Shown here piece after piece: positions 29,847 to 32,429 of a stretch of 32,429 bases of DNA. Position 1 is the stretch's first letter. Each line of letters begins with the position of its first letter. Both the position numbers and the translations under genes were made by a program. Source of the DNA: Poteriospumella lacustris (lineage: Eukaryota; Sar; Chrysophyceae; Chromulinales; Dinobryaceae). Where the stretch lies: NCBI GenBank assembly GCA_008000375.1, contig SMOI01000073.1, positions 77,620 through 110,048 of the forward strand. The letters run 5' to 3'. The notes below the pieces were generated by a model. It did no database searches. It was given only the letters and a program-made list of their open reading frames with translations, and was not told the DNA's origin.

Positions 29847-30665
29847 ATGCAACGGTCAGATATGGTTGTTGAAGTAGTCGCTCTGGTTCGTGAGGTACTC
29901 AATGACAACGTACGCGAGGTTCGGCGATTGGCTGCCCATATGAAAGAATCACCCCGATGCAAAGATATCGATACACTATCTGATTGTGGTGAGGCCGTTC
30001 TTCATATCGCGGTCTATAAATGGAACCGTAAAATGGTAAAAATATTTCTGGAGGCCGGCGCCAACCCAAATCAACTCGATAAACATTTACTATCTCCTGT
30101 CCATATCGCAGCCAAACTGGGTCTCGTCGAAATTTTAAAAGATCTATATTATTCAGGACGATGTGATTTGAGTTTGTTGACGGGTGATGGTCTCACTGCA
30201 CTGGATTTATGTGTGATGGAGTTCAATCCCGATGACGATCTGGTGGTGATGCGAAGCTTTAAAAATTGGGATAGCCGTCAACCAGATGATACAGAGCTTG
30301 TACGGAGAGGTCGCGAAGATTGCGCATTGTTTTTACAAGAAAAGATGGTCATTGATCACAACGTGAAGCTAGCGACGATTACACAACAAGCTGCCGATTG
30401 GATGATAAAACAAGCTAAATTGGACCATATTCTGTCGGAACCGGACCCTTATCACCCATATTACACCGCTCTTCAAACAATCACGTATCCTGAAGAGGAT
30501 GGCAAGCCTCTTATATCTCCTGAAGATCAGCTTCTCTTCGAAAAGTTTCGAATTGGGGTCCATGTGGCATCTGAAGGTGTTTTCACCAACAATATTGTAC
30601 AACAAGCTCTTTCTGTTGGTTTAGCTCGTGCCTCGCGCACATTGGTGGAATCCTCTCGAAAGTGA
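29847..30665 (+). CDS. Ankyrin-repeat protein, function unknown
   Basis: Single exon, 272 aa, ATG at 29847. Three ankyrin repeats are visible at about 45-135: CGEAVLHIAVYKWNRKMVKI with the GANPN turn, LSPVHIAAKLGLVEILKDL, and DGLTALDLCVMEF. These repeats mediate protein binding. An N-terminal helix (1-40) and a C-terminal region of about 130 residues without repeats complete the protein; the latter includes a Pro/Tyr-rich turn (PDPYHPYY) and an amphipathic helical end. No signal peptide or membrane segment, so probably cytosolic. No catalytic domain is attached. The specific partner cannot be inferred. An AATAAA lies 138 bp after the stop (30803). Confidence 0.8.
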   Translation: MQRSDMVVEVVALVREVLNDNVREVRRLAAHMKESPRCKDIDTLSDCGEAVLHIAVYKWNRKMVKIFLEAGANPNQLDKHLLSPVHIAAKLGLVEILKDLYYSGRCDLSLLTGDGLTALDLCVMEFNPDDDLVVMRSFKNWDSRQPDDTELVRRGREDCALFLQEKMVIDHNVKLATITQQAADWMIKQAKLDHILSEPDPYHPYYTALQTITYPEEDGKPLISPEDQLLFEKFRIGVHVASEGVFTNNIVQQALSVGLARASRTLVESSRK

Positions 30666-30802
30666 CTTGATATATCTTCCATGTATGTACTGTAAATAAT
30701 CCAAACTATTGTCCTCGTGAACGGTTGGGTGGTGCAAGAGACGATTCAACATTTTACATGGTTCCACGCACAGCAAAGAACACGGGGAGGTGCTATAGGT
30801 AG

Positions 30803-30808
30803 AATAAA
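30803..30808 (+). terminator. Putative polyadenylation signal of the ankyrin gene
   Basis: AATAAA 138 bp downstream of the stop. Motif only; it lies within 100 bp of the convergent MFS gene stop. Confidence 0.35.
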
Positions 30809-30902
30809 TCAATATTAGTTTAGTAACGATGACAATAACAGCGACAACATCGCAGCAACAACGATCACAATTGACAACTATCGAGATAACAGCTGACTAT
30901 GC

Positions 30903-32210
30903 TCAAATGGGTTCGTCTTGAGGTAGGGTAGAATACGCCGATCGCATGTAGGGATTGATCACAGGATCGTAACTGACATATTTGGAAATATGCAATAATG
31001 GCAGTGGAATGAACATGGAGAGGAATGTCACCACGATCAGCGTAATTGGTCCTCCGCCATGATCCCAAATGTATGCGGTAACGTACGGAACCAACGACGC
31101 ACCGAAATTGAGACCAAACATGACAATAGACATCGACTTTTCCGTAGGATACGTAATTCTATTGTTCCAATCGTAGCAATATCCGACGCAGGGGCCATTG
31201 AAGAGACCATAGAAAGCCACTCCAATCCACAGACAGTCGACGCTGTCAGGAAACCAAAGAACCAACAACATCGACAAAAAGCCGCCGATACAAAGCACTG
31301 TCAAGTGTACAGGAAGAGAATCATTGGTCAAAAAGCGCTGATCTTGAACGCCTGCCAACCGACCCACCGTGATAGCAATCCACAAGACCAAAATCAAATA
31401 CGACGCCGCATCATCGGACATGATACCGGTGTCGCTGACGTAGGTCTTCAAATATGCCGTCATGGACACCTTACCACCAATGAAGCAGAACACCATAAGC
31501 GCGATGATCATTTCAGCTCGGAAGTGAGGTGCATCCGTACTTCCATTCTTGCCCTTCGGTGGCATCCCTTTGAGACGACCGTTCTGCTCAGGATTTGGAC
31601 CAAAAATGAGCAAGCCTGTGACCGCCAGGACAAGAATAGCTAAAATAGAGTATTCCAGGGCGACGTTAGAAGTGAAGATTTCGATAAAAGGCACAATGGC
31701 TCCGGCGATTCCGAAGGCGACAGTGTTGGCACCCAGCCACGGCCCAGCGAATTTTCCGTGAATCTTTCGCGTCATAATTTGACAACCAGTGTCCGTAATT
31801 GCCGTACATATTCCCATGAAGAAAAATACTACGTGCAACATAATCACCGTGTCCACGAATGGCAAGGCAAGCATGAATAGTGAGATGGAACCAAGTGAGA
31901 ACGTCATAATGAAGTTTCCTTGATACCACATGTACAGTTTAGCACTAGCAATGGCGCCAAAAATGGCACCAATTCCTCTTGCAATAAAAACGGAAGCAAT
32001 TTCTGTTGATTCAGTACCGCAATTTTCAGCAAAATCATCCAAATTTGATCCGATAGCAACCAGGACTGTTCCACACACACCCATGGCCATCATGTACGTA
32101 ATACCCATGGTCCATTTGTTCGGAATTTCGGGCGGCCCAACTGGAACGGCATCAACATGATTTTCAGACTGCTTGACTTTGTCCAAAATATCTCCGTTAT
32201 TGGTGGACAT
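30903..32210 (-). CDS. Major facilitator superfamily transporter (MFSD4/NaGLT1-like)
   Basis: Single exon, 435 aa, ATG at 32210, TGA at 30903-30905. About 12 hydrophobic helices in two halves with a polar central loop (about 205-230: EQNGRLKGMPPKGKNGSTD). The first helices (GITYMMAMGVCGTVLVAIGSN) and the FIARGIGAIFGAIASAKLY stretch (about 75-93), the second-helix end that matches the MFS A-motif region, resemble the MFSD4/sodium-glucose (NaGLT1) branch. That branch is common in protists and animals, with sugars as likely substrates. The specific substrate is not readable from sequence. Short cytosolic ends with no sorting motif that I can recognise. It converges on the ankyrin gene. Confidence 0.82.
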   Translation of the reverse strand: MSTNNGDILDKVKQSENHVDAVPVGPPEIPNKWTMGITYMMAMGVCGTVLVAIGSNLDDFAENCGTESTEIASVFIARGIGAIFGAIASAKLYMWYQGNFIMTFSLGSISLFMLALPFVDTVIMLHVVFFFMGICTAITDTGCQIMTRKIHGKFAGPWLGANTVAFGIAGAIVPFIEIFTSNVALEYSILAILVLAVTGLLIFGPNPEQNGRLKGMPPKGKNGSTDAPHFRAEMIIALMVFCFIGGKVSMTAYLKTYVSDTGIMSDDAASYLILVLWIAITVGRLAGVQDQRFLTNDSLPVHLTVLCIGGFLSMLLVLWFPDSVDCLWIGVAFYGLFNGPCVGYCYDWNNRITYPTEKSMSIVMFGLNFGASLVPYVTAYIWDHGGGPITLIVVTFLSMFIPLPLLHISKYVSYDPVINPYMRSAYSTLPQDEPI

Positions 32211-32429
32211 TGTATTGTGTCTCTACAACGAAAGATTCGGCAATACAACGATGTTATCAAAAAAGATCAATGAAAATTTTCCACACCGGCATACACTGCT
32301 TCAGACAACTGAAATCCAGCTCAAGTAAAGGAAGTGTTGTGACCAGGAACTGAGATATTCGTATTCGATCCACCTTTCAAAGCAACCAAAGAGAGACGAA
32401 GAGTGGGTGTGAAATTTTTGTCGACGCGG
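32211..32429. other. Upstream region of the MFS gene
   Basis: 219 bp to the end of the window; presumably the 5' leader and promoter of the MFS gene. Nothing else recognisable. Confidence 0.4.

Noticed and set aside
31059-31643. Plus-strand open frame of 194 codons
   Set aside because: Antisense shadow of the MFS gene.
1-32429. CRISPR arrays, operons, insertion sequences, transposon proteins or viral genes
   Set aside because: None seen. The introns, separate promoters and gene families show a eukaryotic nuclear region, and no transposase, reverse transcriptase or terminal repeats were found by eye.

Overview
This is a compact stretch of nuclear DNA from a unicellular eukaryote. Nineteen protein-coding genes and two tRNA genes fill 32.4 kb. 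I can place 25 spliceosomal introns from the sequence; all are 49-85 bp long, run GT..AG, and have donors of the GTANGN type in most cases. Genes lie on both strands with intergenic gaps of about 100-800 bp, and several pairs converge or diverge closely. The gene set argues against an animal or a yeast-like fungus. There is a PHO88/SND3 protein (fungi, plants and protists), a CDK5RAP1/MiaB-type methylthiotransferase (missing from most fungi), a CTNNBL1 spliceosome protein, an NDUFB10-like complex I subunit, and TEX9, a coiled-coil protein of the cilium-bearing lineages. My inference is a free-living protist with mitochondria, peroxisomes and a cilium in at least one life stage, perhaps a stramenopile. 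I cannot name the species.

Layout. 1-6.5 kb: mitochondrial tRNA methylthiotransferase (-), a casein-kinase-2-alpha-like kinase whose first exon looks like a signal peptide (+), an unknown coiled-coil protein (-), and a divergent SNAP protein (+). 6.5-12.2 kb: phosphoglucomutase/phosphopentomutase PGM2 (-), PHO88/SND3 (+), CTNNBL1 (-). 12.5-15.2 kb: two TEX9 genes in a tail-to-tail inverted repeat. Exons and introns are identical in the two copies, while the flanks have diverged. 15.7-18.8 kb: a Bub2-type TBC GTPase-activating protein (-), tRNA-Phe (+), a four-exon gene for a small membrane-anchored or secreted protein of unknown function (+), a second identical tRNA-Phe (+), and an NDUFB10-like subunit (-). 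19.3-26.1 kb: an APC-superfamily amino-acid/ethanolamine permease (+), catalase (-), and a DEAD-box helicase with a long Ala/Pro-rich insert (+). 26.4-32.2 kb: a membrane-anchored J-domain protein (+), a secretory glycosyltransferase-like protein built from four exons (+), an ankyrin-repeat protein (+), and an MFS transporter (-).

The genes are mostly independent housekeeping functions: RNA modification and splicing, vesicle fusion, sugar phosphates, ER targeting, transport, and peroxide removal. I see no operon-like or pathway cluster. The points most worth following up are the homogenised TEX9 palindrome, the CK2-like kinase that appears to enter the secretory pathway, and the small gene between the tRNAs. 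That gene is invisible to simple ORF calling and appears only when three short introns are removed.
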